A stretch of DNA of 64,000 nt, from the NCBI RefSeq assembly GCF_001905125.1, contig NZ_LWLE01000011.1:97555-161554 (forward strand), in the 5' to 3' direction. The stretch's first letter is position 1; each line of letters begins with the position of its first letter. The notes beneath the pieces are model-generated. The model had not been told where the DNA came from, did no database searches, and saw only the letters and a program-made list of their open reading frames with translations. Below are positions 8,090-16,123 of the stretch, in pieces. The translations under genes and the position numbers were made by a program. The DNA comes from Streptomyces sp. TSRI0281. GTDB lineage: Bacteria; Actinomycetota; Actinomycetes; Streptomycetales; Streptomycetaceae.

Positions 8090-9121
8090 ATGAAGATCTG
8101 TGTGCTTGGCGGAACGTGGTTCCTGGGTCGGGCTGTTGCCCAGGCAGCTCTTGACCGTGGGTGGTCGGTGTCTGCCTTCAACCGAGGAAGGTCCGGAGTC
8201 GCACCCAAAGGGACGCGTGAGTTCCACGGCGACCGCACCGTCCGCGAAGACTTGATTCGACTCGCGCAGGAGGGGCCCTGGGATGCAGTGATCGATACTT
8301 CGGCCTCGGAGCTTGCGCCGAGAGATGTGTTGGCCGGAGCCGAGGTGCTGGAGCCGGTAGCGGGTAAGTACGTTTACATCTCCACCGTCAACGCCTACAG
8401 AGGGTGGCCGGACGAGCCGCTTACAGAGTCGTCCGAAATTCTTGATGGACCGGCTGACGCCGACGCCGACTATGGCCGATTGCCGGTCAACTGGACCGGG
8501 CCGGACTGGTACTACGGTCGGCAGAAGGCCGGTGCCGAGCGGGCATCGGTAGCGGCATTCGGAGCATCAAGGGCGTCGGTCCTCCGCCCTGGTGTGATCC
8601 TGGGCCCAGGAGAGTATGTGGGTCGCCTTCCCTGGTGGCTGCGGCGAGTGTCAAAGGGCGGTGCGATCCTCGCGCCTGGCGACCCGCACAAGACAATTCA
8701 GCCCGTGGATGTTCGAGACGTGGCCTCCTTCGCACTCGACCAAGCCGCGTCCTTGGGCGGCGGTGCGTTCAATGTGACTGCTCCGCTGGGCCGCGAGACG
8801 ATGGGCGGCTTCCTCACGGCTTGTCTTGACGTCACCGGCGAAGCCGGTCAACTCGTCTGGGCTCCTGACGATCTTCTGGTTGCAAACGGAGTAGAGCAAT
8901 GGACCGAACTGCCGCTCTGGCGCACTCACGCGGGTGTGTGGAGTATCGACTCCTCCCTTGCTCAGGCGGCAGGGCTACAGTGCCGCCCCTTGGCGGAGAC
9001 CGTCGCCGCCGTATGGGAGTGGATGCAGGGTGGAGGCGTCCCGGTTGAGCATCCTCGCTGGGCCGAGCACGGCATCTCGATGGAGAAAGAGGAAGTGATC
9101 CTTGCGAAGCTGAGCGGCTGA
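8090..9121 (+). CDS. NAD(P)-dependent epimerase/reductase-like protein
   Basis: A 343-residue extended SDR. The N-terminal MKICVLGGTWFLGRAVAQAAL is a GxxGxxG Rossmann signature at residues 7-13. A YISTVNAYRG strand and YYGRQKAGAERA follow, the latter providing the YxxxK catalytic pair near residues 140-144. It resembles chloroplast-stem-loop-binding/NAD-epimerase-like reductases common in Streptomyces; the substrate is unknown. The codon use here is visibly less GC-rich than in the enediyne genes. A divergent region of about 150 bp without other genes lies upstream. It ends 3 bp from the end of the convergent regulator gene. Confidence 0.8.
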   Translation: MKICVLGGTWFLGRAVAQAALDRGWSVSAFNRGRSGVAPKGTREFHGDRTVREDLIRLAQEGPWDAVIDTSASELAPRDVLAGAEVLEPVAGKYVYISTVNAYRGWPDEPLTESSEILDGPADADADYGRLPVNWTGPDWYYGRQKAGAERASVAAFGASRASVLRPGVILGPGEYVGRLPWWLRRVSKGGAILAPGDPHKTIQPVDVRDVASFALDQAASLGGGAFNVTAPLGRETMGGFLTACLDVTGEAGQLVWAPDDLLVANGVEQWTELPLWRTHAGVWSIDSSLAQAAGLQCRPLAETVAAVWEWMQGGGVPVEHPRWAEHGISMEKEEVILAKLSG

Positions 9122-9124
9122 AGG

Positions 9125-10459
9125 TCAGCTCTCGATGGCCAGGGGCGCTGCGGCGCCCAGTCGATGTGCCGTCGCAGCTGCGCTGAACTCCTCAATACGA
9201 TCACCGAGTGTGCGCGCCGCAGCTGAGCCGCTGAAGTCGGAGTGGCAGAGGCCGGACCACACCGCAGCCAAGCGCTCCAGCATCCCAGCACCGCGCCATT
9301 CGGTGGGCACGGAGAAAGCGGGGTCGAGGGCCGCGTGAGCGCCGTCGAATTCGCCGCGCAGAAGTCGCGCACGGGCAAGGTCCACGGAAGCCTGGGTCGA
9401 GATGAGCAGGGAGCGCTGATCTTCGGGCTTATGGCCGAGGAGGAGAAGGGCGCTTTCCGCAGCCTCCTCTGCACCCCCGGCATCACGCAGCAAGAGATAG
9501 GTAGTCGCGTTACTCATGGCCACTCGGTCGCTCGGGAATCCGAATTCGCCACCGATGTCGTCGTGAAGCTCGTCCCGCACTCCGGTGCTCTGCTCCAGAG
9601 CGTTCCGCACCGCGCCTTCTGCCGCGAGCCTGTTGCCCAAGTGCCCGTATGCGCGGGCTTCGATAACGGACAGGCGTGTCAAGGCTGTGTCGCCGAGCCC
9701 TCGGAATTGTTGCGCCGTGTGCACGAGACGAACGGCTTCCGACGGCCGGCCGCCCCAGAAGGCCAAGAAAGCGAGGGCGCCGTGAGCGTACGCCTGGAGA
9801 GGGCCGTGCTCGATCACCTGTCCGTACAGTGCCGCAGTCCGGGACAGTGACACGGCGGAGGTGAGAGAGCCGAGGTCAAAGCTGATCGCGGAGAGCAGGG
9901 CAGCAGACTGGCCGGCTGCCAGGTATGCCCGTGTCCTCTGGCGGGGCACTTGAGTCCGCTCCAGCGAGGATTGTGCAATTGCGAGTAGTTCCTTTGCGCG
10001 GCGGTAGACCTCGGTCGGGGATGTGCGGCTATAGCCGCGAGCCAAGGCCACGACGTCGTCGTGCAGCTGGTCGAGCGTCATGTCCGGAAGGCTGAGAGAA
10101 GCAGCATCACCGGCGTGCGCGGCGGCATCCCGAGCAGTCATCGCGAGTTCGCTTTCGTTGAGCGCAGTTACGTGTTTCCCAGGCGCCTCCGGCGTCGGGG
10201 CGGTCGGCGGGCTCAGTAGGAGCCGTGTGGTGTACCCAAACATGCGCTCCAGCACTTGAGGTGCCGGGTTGTTGGGAAGCCCCACAACCCGACCCGAAGT
10301 CCACCGCCGAAATGTCTGCTCTTCCACCGTCGCCGTGGAAGGCGCCTTACCAGCGGCTGTTGCTAGTGCTTGAGCTGCATCCTCATATGCTCGTCTGAAG
10401 CCGTCGTAGGTCCAACCACGTTCCCGAACCAGCGCTTGAAGCAGTGTCCGAGCCTCCAT
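9125..10459 (-). CDS. HTH/TPR-type transcriptional regulator
   Basis: A 444-residue protein of the Streptomyces group with an N-terminal DNA-binding segment (WTYDGFRRAYEDAA through EEQTFRRWTSGRV) and about 300 residues of helical TPR-like repeats (YLAAGQSAALLSAISFDLG, ALAFLAFWGGRPSEAVRLV, ARAYGHLGNRLAAEGAVRNAL). ATG 10459 is preferred; an in-frame upstream start at 10558 would add 33 poorly conserved-looking residues. It is divergent from an anti-sigma-like ATPase gene, the standard genomic partner of this family. It probably senses a ligand through the TPR part and controls its own locus. Confidence 0.75.
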   Translation of the reverse strand: MEARTLLQALVRERGWTYDGFRRAYEDAAQALATAAGKAPSTATVEEQTFRRWTSGRVVGLPNNPAPQVLERMFGYTTRLLLSPPTAPTPEAPGKHVTALNESELAMTARDAAAHAGDAASLSLPDMTLDQLHDDVVALARGYSRTSPTEVYRRAKELLAIAQSSLERTQVPRQRTRAYLAAGQSAALLSAISFDLGSLTSAVSLSRTAALYGQVIEHGPLQAYAHGALAFLAFWGGRPSEAVRLVHTAQQFRGLGDTALTRLSVIEARAYGHLGNRLAAEGAVRNALEQSTGVRDELHDDIGGEFGFPSDRVAMSNATTYLLLRDAGGAEEAAESALLLLGHKPEDQRSLLISTQASVDLARARLLRGEFDGAHAALDPAFSVPTEWRGAGMLERLAAVWSGLCHSDFSGSAAARTLGDRIEEFSAAATAHRLGAAAPLAIES

Positions 10460-10755
10460 GGCCAACGTCTCCCTTGCAGCAGGCAGCCGGTCTCGATCGT
10501 GGGCACCGCCGTGTCGGTAGCTCCGCACCCAAACTATTGCCCAACTCGGTTCGGTCATAGCGATCTTGTGCCAAGTGGGGTCCAGATGACATGCCGGTGA
10601 TACCCCGCGTCACCCGACGGCAGGGAGGTGGGACCCGCCGTGACATGGCGAAAGCAACGCATCGCGGGAAAGCTTGCTCTCCGCTAGCTGCCCTTCGCAT
10701 GAGGTCGTCCGGGCGGCGTAAGTCGATCTGCACTCCCCACGAAGCCGAGGCCAGC
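10460..10755. promoter_or_regulatory. Divergent promoter region of regulator/ATPase pair
   Basis: This gap of about 300 bp separates two divergent regulatory genes. No gene or strong hairpin is seen. It should contain promoters for both sides, but I could not assign -35/-10 boxes with confidence. Confidence 0.4.
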
Positions 10756-11229
10756 ATGAGCCAGAGCACCACCGCACGCGACAAATCGGAGCAGGGTAAG
10801 CACGATGGCCCGCAGCTTGCAGGGTTGGAATTGTCGGAGCCCCAGATTCTTCAAGCGATGTTTCTTCCCGATCCGCTGTGGGTGCCTGAGATGCGGCGAG
10901 CGGCCAGGGTCTTCCTACACCGGTTAGGCGTGCGGCGGTCGACGGTCGACGGCGTCGAGCTGGCCGTATCAGAGTTGGTTACCAACGCAATCCAGCACGG
11001 CGGCAGTGAAGCTGAAGTGGGCCTCCGTATCTCGGCAATCAGAGGCACGGTGCGGGTCTCGGTGGTCGATCAAAATTCCGCGCCGGCCGTGCTGAGGCGA
11101 GCCGACGCCGAGTCGGGCCGTGGACTGCTCCTCGTCGCTGCCGTCGCGGACAACTGGGGAAGCAGCGGCGAGGAGGCGTGGTGCGAGTTCCGGCATCCCC
11201 TGGGGAAGTCGGAGGTGGCTGCGACATGA
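10756..11229 (+). CDS. Anti-sigma-factor-like ATPase (HATPase_c, RsbW type)
   Basis: A 157-residue protein with a GHKL ATPase fold: N box ELAVSELVTNAIQHGG at about residues 72-87, a DQN segment, and G2-type GRGLLLVAAVADNWG near residue 125. Such small stand-alone ATPases are kinase-type anti-sigma relatives that are widespread in Streptomyces beside HTH-TPR regulators. The partner here is divergent. After its stop comes an overlapping ATGA that opens only a 13-codon frame, which may be the relic of the short DUF397-like gene that often follows such pairs. Confidence 0.85.
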   Translation: MSQSTTARDKSEQGKHDGPQLAGLELSEPQILQAMFLPDPLWVPEMRRAARVFLHRLGVRRSTVDGVELAVSELVTNAIQHGGSEAEVGLRISAIRGTVRVSVVDQNSAPAVLRRADAESGRGLLLVAAVADNWGSSGEEAWCEFRHPLGKSEVAAT

Positions 11230-11242
11230 CCTACGTACTGAC

Positions 11243-11665
11243 ATGCTATCGACGGAGAAGTTCGTAGTGGGCGCGACGAACTTGATCGCGTCGCTGGGGA
11301 ACGCGTTTCTCCACGATGACGACCCGGAAGCCGACCTGTACGCGGTCCTCGGTGCTTCCGCAGGCCCGACTGGTCTGGCTGGCGCGAGGCGTCCCCAGAA
11401 GGAGGGAAGGGGCTTCTCCCACCGTAGTGTCCATCGGCTGGCTGAGAAGCTACCGAAGCCCGGCAGTGCCGCGGTCACGGAGTTGGGCCGCTGTGTCACG
11501 CGTGCCCCGGGCACCCTCGACGAGCGCCGAGCTGCGATCGGGCTCCCCTCCGCCGCCGCGCTGGAGACCCTGAGCCGCCGCCTCGCATCTGGCCCCGGCT
11601 GCGGACCGACACCTGAGGTATCACACGACGGCGAACTGCCCACCGACCTGTCGAGCGCGGGGTGA
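11243..11665 (+). CDS. Hypothetical protein, weakly supported
   Basis: A 140-codon frame between the ATPase and the tRNA-linked operon. The first 40 residues (FVVGATNLIASLGNAFL, then HDDDPEADLYAVL) look protein-like, while the rest is a low-information Ala/Arg/Pro-rich sequence. There is no good ribosome-binding site. Its stop overlaps the start of the next small ORF by GTGA, which favours translation. It may be a decayed gene. I do not recognise it. Confidence 0.3.
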   Translation: MLSTEKFVVGATNLIASLGNAFLHDDDPEADLYAVLGASAGPTGLAGARRPQKEGRGFSHRSVHRLAEKLPKPGSAAVTELGRCVTRAPGTLDERRAAIGLPSAAALETLSRRLASGPGCGPTPEVSHDGELPTDLSSAG

Positions 11666-11790
11666 GCGGCTTCGCCTCGCTGAAGGCCATGCGCCGGGAG
11701 CACCACATCCTGGTCCACGGTCTGTTCACGTACCTCAGCGTGACGTGGTTCCTCGTCGTCGTCCTCGCGGCCTCACTGGTCCAGGGCTGA
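11662..11790 (+). CDS. 42-residue single-pass membrane peptide
   Basis: A GTG-started frame overlapping the previous stop by four bases. It encodes a basic N-terminus (KAMRREHH) followed by one hydrophobic helix (YLSVTWFLVVVLAASLV). It could be a small membrane protein or the surviving C-terminal anchor of a larger lost one. It lies 98 bp before the tRNA reductase-like gene on the same strand. No function can be stated. Confidence 0.4.
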   Translation: MSGFASLKAMRREHHILVHGLFTYLSVTWFLVVVLAASLVQG

Positions 11791-11888
11791 CAGCAGAACG
11801 GAAGGCAGCGTCCCGGCCCCCACACGGGCCGGGCAGCTCAGCGTGTGTTTTGGATCGTGTCTCTCTGTACTGGGAAGGGGGGCTGTTC

Positions 11889-12785
11889 ATGCAGCCCATC
11901 AGCTACATCTTCGCCGATGACACCACTCACTCCCTCGCCGAACTCGGCGCCGCCCACCAGGGGCTGTGTGCCTCTCCTCCCGGGCCCTCGCACATGGGGC
12001 TCCTGCTTCACACCTGCCAGCGCGTCGAGTGGTACGCCGCAGCGGAGATCATGCCCCCGGCGTTCGAGCTGTTGGGGCGGTCCAGCACCTCCGGACAGCG
12101 CGCGGCGCTCGTTCGCCTCGGCCAGATCGCGGCCGGGTCCCGCTCTCTGATCCCCGGCGAGCGCTTCATCTACCGGCAGGTACGGGAGGCGGCAGCCCGC
12201 CTCGCGGTGGACCATCCCCTCTACGGGGTGACCCGCGGCGCGCTCCTCCTGGCCACGCGTGCCCGGGAGGAGTTCGGCCTGTACGCGCAGGTGGACTACA
12301 GCGACCTTCCTCGTCTGCTGCTTGACGAGCGTCCTGCGGATCTCCGGCAGCTGCTCGTGATCGGCGGCGGGATGCTTGCACGCGCCATCGCCGCTGCCCC
12401 GCCGCCCGGTTACGACCGTGTGGTGATGATGACCCGCGGCCCCCGCAAGCTGCGCCGCCTGGTCGAAGGGCTCGGGACGGTCACCGTCGTGAGGCACCCC
12501 AGCCTCCAACGGGCTCTGGAGGGGCGCCCGTACGACACGGTCATCGCCACAACCAACCTGCACGGCGAGTACGAGCAGCACGTCCGGGAAGCGGCTACAG
12601 GCCCGCAGGCCCGCGATGTTCTCGATCTGTGCTGCACGCTCGCGTTGCCGGAGAGACCGGCCGGATACCGGCATCTGTACGACCCCGAGGTCCTCGGCGT
12701 TCTCGCGGACGCCAACCGCAGCATGGGCGGCCCGGCGCTCCAGGCCCGCCAGTGGATCGCTCAGACAGTGGAGGTCACCGTATGA
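11889..12785 (+). CDS. Glutamyl-tRNA reductase homologue lacking the dimerisation domain
   Basis: A 298-residue protein that matches the first two domains of glutamyl-tRNA reductase (HemA). HTCQRVEWYA at residues 41-50 corresponds to the catalytic STCNRTEIY block, with nucleophile Cys43 kept. IPGERFIYRQVREA (87-100) corresponds to the GEPQILGQVK block, and LLVIGGGMLARAIA (154-167) is the NADPH-binding fold. The C-terminal helical dimerisation domain of about 100 residues is absent, and no HemL (aminomutase) follows. HemA reduces Glu-tRNA to glutamate 1-semialdehyde; this homologue may make an aminoacyl-aldehyde for a specialised product. A strong GGGAAGGGGG site precedes ATG 11889. It overlaps the next gene by ATGA. 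Confidence 0.85.
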   Translation: MQPISYIFADDTTHSLAELGAAHQGLCASPPGPSHMGLLLHTCQRVEWYAAAEIMPPAFELLGRSSTSGQRAALVRLGQIAAGSRSLIPGERFIYRQVREAAARLAVDHPLYGVTRGALLLATRAREEFGLYAQVDYSDLPRLLLDERPADLRQLLVIGGGMLARAIAAAPPPGYDRVVMMTRGPRKLRRLVEGLGTVTVVRHPSLQRALEGRPYDTVIATTNLHGEYEQHVREAATGPQARDVLDLCCTLALPERPAGYRHLYDPEVLGVLADANRSMGGPALQARQWIAQTVEVTV

Positions 12786-14218
12786 AACCCGACCGGACAG
12801 CGGACGTGCTCGTGATCGGGGCGGGACCGGCTGGGATGCTCGCGGCGAATCGTCTCGCCCAGGAGGGCGTCAACGTCCTCCTGGTGGATGCCGGTCGCTG
12901 CCACACCCGCCGTGTCTGCCCCGTGGACCGGATGAAGTCCTGCCACGGCTGCCGGGGGATCTGCAACGTGATCGCGGGATTCGGTGGGTCGATCCACTAC
13001 GGGGACGGTGTGAAGCTGTCCCGTTTTCCCAGCGGCCGACGACTGGCGGAACTCCTCGGAGCCGACCGCGCGGGGCAACTGAGTGACGCGGCGCTGTCCC
13101 AGATGTGCGGTGCCGACCGGCCCGTCTTCCGTGGTGCCCTGGCCGGAGGATCGCCGTTTCCGGTCAAGGACTACCCCGTGGCCTCCCTCAGCTCCGCGCA
13201 GGTCCGCACTCTGGTCGAGCGGCTGTACATGAGGCTGGCCGGGAGTCCGCAGGTGACCTTACGGCTCGAAACAGAGGTCACGGACCTACGGCCGGACGAT
13301 CGCCACGGCTTCACCGCCACCCTCAAGTCGCTCGGCACGGTCGACACGGTCACCGCCCGCAAGGTGATCATGGCCGTCGGCCGACGGGGTCAGCGGTGGT
13401 GGGCCCGGCAGGTTCGTGAGCTCGACCTGGAACACGAGGCGCCCACCCCGTCCGTCGGGCTCCGATTCGAGGCGCCCATCGGCCTCCTCCGTCGCGGTGC
13501 GCTCATCCACGAGGACTTCAAGACCACCCTGGTCCGCGACGGGGTCAAGGTGAAGACGTTCTGTTTCTGTGCCGGTCCCGGCGGTGGGCGGCTCAAGTTC
13601 ACCGACTACGGTGACCACACTCTCCTCGACGGACACGTCATCCCCGAGGCGGGCGAGTCGGCCATGGGGAACTTCGCACTCCTGGCCCAGCTCCGGGACG
13701 GGGCCGGGCGCCCGTGCGACGCCCGGTGGGTCGAGGAGCACCTGCTGACCCCCTACCGGTCCCTTCGCGATGACCGGCCGGGGAAGCCCGTCCTCCAGTG
13801 GTACCCGGACTGGCGGGACAACAAGCTCACCTGCACGACGCTGGACGGCTTCGCGCAGCGTGCGGGGCACCGTCCCTCTCTCGCGGACTACGGCGTCGGA
13901 AACCTCGCCGGCATTCTCCCCGCTCCCGTGCACACCGCTATGCGCACGGTGTTCGAGGAGCTGATGCCGCCCCTCGCCGGTCGTCCCCTCACCGAGCACG
14001 ACGCCTCCCGCATCGCGGTGATCGGCCTGGAGCTGGAAAGCCTCTGGGACGAACTCGCCCTCTCCCCGCACATGGAGACCAGCCTGCCGGGCCTGTACGC
14101 CGCCGGGGACTGCTCCGGTCTCGCCCAGGGCATCCTTCAGGCCGCCGTCGCTGGGATCGCCGCAGCCGACCACGCCCTGACCGCCGCCGCCCCGCTCTCC
14201 GCCGGAGGTCCCGCGTGA
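12782..14218 (+). CDS. FAD-dependent dehydrogenase (COG2509-like)
   Basis: A 478-residue flavoprotein with an N-terminal dinucleotide fold (VLVIGAGPAGMLAANRLA, GAG at 13-15). A cysteine cluster follows (Cys40, 46, 54, 57 and 61) within CPVDRMKSCHGC and GICNVIAGFGGS, typical of the uncharacterised FAD-dependent dehydrogenases of COG2509. The C-terminal FAD motif is GLYAAGDCSGLAQGILQA. The reaction is unknown for the family. The start overlaps the reductase stop and the end overlaps the nucleotidyltransferase start, so it is translationally coupled to both. It may oxidise or reduce the product of the tRNA reductase homologue. Confidence 0.8.
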   Translation: MKPDRTADVLVIGAGPAGMLAANRLAQEGVNVLLVDAGRCHTRRVCPVDRMKSCHGCRGICNVIAGFGGSIHYGDGVKLSRFPSGRRLAELLGADRAGQLSDAALSQMCGADRPVFRGALAGGSPFPVKDYPVASLSSAQVRTLVERLYMRLAGSPQVTLRLETEVTDLRPDDRHGFTATLKSLGTVDTVTARKVIMAVGRRGQRWWARQVRELDLEHEAPTPSVGLRFEAPIGLLRRGALIHEDFKTTLVRDGVKVKTFCFCAGPGGGRLKFTDYGDHTLLDGHVIPEAGESAMGNFALLAQLRDGAGRPCDARWVEEHLLTPYRSLRDDRPGKPVLQWYPDWRDNKLTCTTLDGFAQRAGHRPSLADYGVGNLAGILPAPVHTAMRTVFEELMPPLAGRPLTEHDASRIAVIGLELESLWDELALSPHMETSLPGLYAAGDCSGLAQGILQAAVAGIAAADHALTAAAPLSAGGPA

Positions 14219-14994
14219 TCCTGTCTCCGACCCGGCGAGCCGTACACCTCGCCGAGCAGCACTTCGGTGACAACCTCGCCGCCGCGTTCGTCGGCGGCTC
14301 GTACGCCCGCGGCATGGCGAAGCCGACCAGCGACATCGACGTGTTCGTACTCCTGAATCACTGCGACCGGCCGTCCGAGACTGCCTTCGCCAACGCCCTG
14401 CGCGCCCTTCACCGGGAGGCAGGTCTCCACTTCGACCACTGCGGTGAGGTCTTCGACTCCGGCAGCCTCGACACGCTGCTCCGATTCACCGAGCAGGCCA
14501 TCGCCGCGGTGCCCGCCATCCAGCGGTCCGCCTGCTACCAGGCCGACTGTCCTCTGTCGATCTTCCGCAAGGGCGACATCGTCTTCAAGTTCCTCGAAGA
14601 CCCCAAGCTCCACGTGCTCGACCCCGCCCAAGTCCTGCCCGCCCTGGAGAACCGGGCCTCGGCCTTCTTCGAGAAGTGGCCGATGCCCCGCGTCCAGGAG
14701 CACAAGAAGTCCCTGGCCCTCCCCGAGCGGAGCGAACAAGCCACCCTCGCGCGGACCTGGGCGGAGCGCGAGTCCGCGCCTCAGTGGGTCGACACCCCCG
14801 TCGGAGTCGGGCTGGAGCGCTGGTTCGGCGCCGGCCTGATCACGCGCGCCGGGGCCCTGGCCACCGAGACCCCCATCAGCACGCCTCCTCCCAGCCCGAG
14901 CGCGTGCCCCCTGCCGAACACCGAAGGGGCCGCACGCCGCATCTTCGCCGCGCAGTGCCTCGCCCGCTCAACTCCCCTGGAGGCCACCTCATGA
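14215..14994 (+). CDS. Nucleotidyltransferase-fold protein (Pol-beta superfamily)
   Basis: A 259-residue protein with the signature GGSYARGMAKPTSDIDVFVL: Gly28-Ser29 and the metal-binding pair Asp40/Asp42. This places it with minimal and tRNA-type nucleotidyltransferases of the Pol-beta fold. The middle carries AACYQ-like and FRKGDIVFKFLEDPKLHVLDP segments of unknown meaning, and the last 50 residues are Pro/Ala-rich. The GTG start lies in a GTGA overlap with the dehydrogenase stop, and the stop overlaps the next start (ATGA). It might adenylylate a small-molecule or tRNA-derived substrate. I do not recognise a closer family. Confidence 0.75.
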   Translation: MILSPTRRAVHLAEQHFGDNLAAAFVGGSYARGMAKPTSDIDVFVLLNHCDRPSETAFANALRALHREAGLHFDHCGEVFDSGSLDTLLRFTEQAIAAVPAIQRSACYQADCPLSIFRKGDIVFKFLEDPKLHVLDPAQVLPALENRASAFFEKWPMPRVQEHKKSLALPERSEQATLARTWAERESAPQWVDTPVGVGLERWFGAGLITRAGALATETPISTPPPSPSACPLPNTEGAARRIFAAQCLARSTPLEATS

Positions 14995-16109
14995 CCGTCA
15001 TCGACCTCGGTATGCCCTCCGGCCTCCGCCCACCCATCTACACGCAGCCGCGCGAAAGGTTCGTCTTCCTCTACCCGACCACGGCGTGCGGCCTGCGCTG
15101 CAAGACCTGCTATGTGGGCAACACGAGGCTCAACGCAGCGAACACGATGACCGTCAAGCAAGCCGTCGAAATCATGGACTACTTCAAGATCACCGGCGGC
15201 CACGACAAGCTGTACCTCCTCGGCGGGGAGCCCACCCTGCACCCGCAGCTCCCGCAAATCGTCCGCGAAGCACGCGACCGCGGGTACACCGTCACCATCT
15301 CCAGCAACGGGGACTTCGAGGACCACGTCTTCGACCGGATCGGCCCCAACCTGCTCGGCTCGTTCAACTTCTCGCTGGAGTCCGCCGACCCCGCCCTGCA
15401 CCGCAAGATCCGCGGCAACCCCCACAACTTCGAAAGGGTCACCGACCGGATCGCGGAGGCCCGCCGCCGTGGCTACCAGGTCCGCGTGATGTGTACCGTC
15501 TCCCGGACCAACGCCCCCGGCGCCTTGGATCTCATCCCCTTCCTGGCCGAACTCGGCGCGCACACCCTCTCGTTCCACAACCTCGGCAAGACCGGCAACG
15601 GCGCACGGTTCCTCCAGCCCCTGAGCCCGACCGAGTGGATGGACTTCTGCGCCCAGATCGAGGCGCACCCCCCGGAGCCCCGTCTCGCCGTCTACTACCC
15701 GCCGACCTTCGTCCCCGTCGACGAGCAGGCCCAGTGGGCGGACCGCGGATACCCCGGCTGCCCTGCCCGCACCCTGGACCGCCCGCATGTCTACCCCGAC
15801 GGCACGGTGTTCGCCTGCCCGGTCTTCATGGACGACGACCGGCACTACGCGAAGTTCGAGAACGGGCAGATGCTCCTGAACCCGTCCCCGAACAACGAGC
15901 TGAACGCGTACATGAGCGCCGACCCGGTGTGCACCGGATGCCCGAACACCGGCACCTGCGGCGGCGGCTGCCCCGCCTACTCCCAGCTCCCGGCCTACCA
16001 GAAGGACGGCTTCTACGCGTGCGACCGCGAGGTCACGCCGCTGTGCATCCTGTGGACCGTCTCCGCCTGGGGCATCCGCCCCTCCGACTCCCTGCACGCC
16101 CTGCGATAG
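14991..16109 (+). CDS. Radical SAM/SPASM enzyme 1
   Basis: A 372-residue radical SAM protein. CGLRCKTC (Cys33, 37 and 40) binds the SAM [4Fe-4S] cluster, LLGGEPTLHP is the GGE motif, and SSNGDFED and NFSLESADPALHRKIRG continue the partial TIM barrel. The last 100 residues hold SPASM-type auxiliary-cluster cysteines (YPGCPAR, FACPVF, CTGCPNTGTCGGGCPAY and ACDRE). Such enzymes commonly modify ribosomal peptides or small amino-acid substrates. It overlaps the nucleotidyltransferase by four bases and precedes its paralogue by 14 bp. Confidence 0.9.
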   Translation: MTVIDLGMPSGLRPPIYTQPRERFVFLYPTTACGLRCKTCYVGNTRLNAANTMTVKQAVEIMDYFKITGGHDKLYLLGGEPTLHPQLPQIVREARDRGYTVTISSNGDFEDHVFDRIGPNLLGSFNFSLESADPALHRKIRGNPHNFERVTDRIAEARRRGYQVRVMCTVSRTNAPGALDLIPFLAELGAHTLSFHNLGKTGNGARFLQPLSPTEWMDFCAQIEAHPPEPRLAVYYPPTFVPVDEQAQWADRGYPGCPARTLDRPHVYPDGTVFACPVFMDDDRHYAKFENGQMLLNPSPNNELNAYMSADPVCTGCPNTGTCGGGCPAYSQLPAYQKDGFYACDREVTPLCILWTVSAWGIRPSDSLHALR

Positions 16110-16123
16110 CGGAAGGCCAGCCG

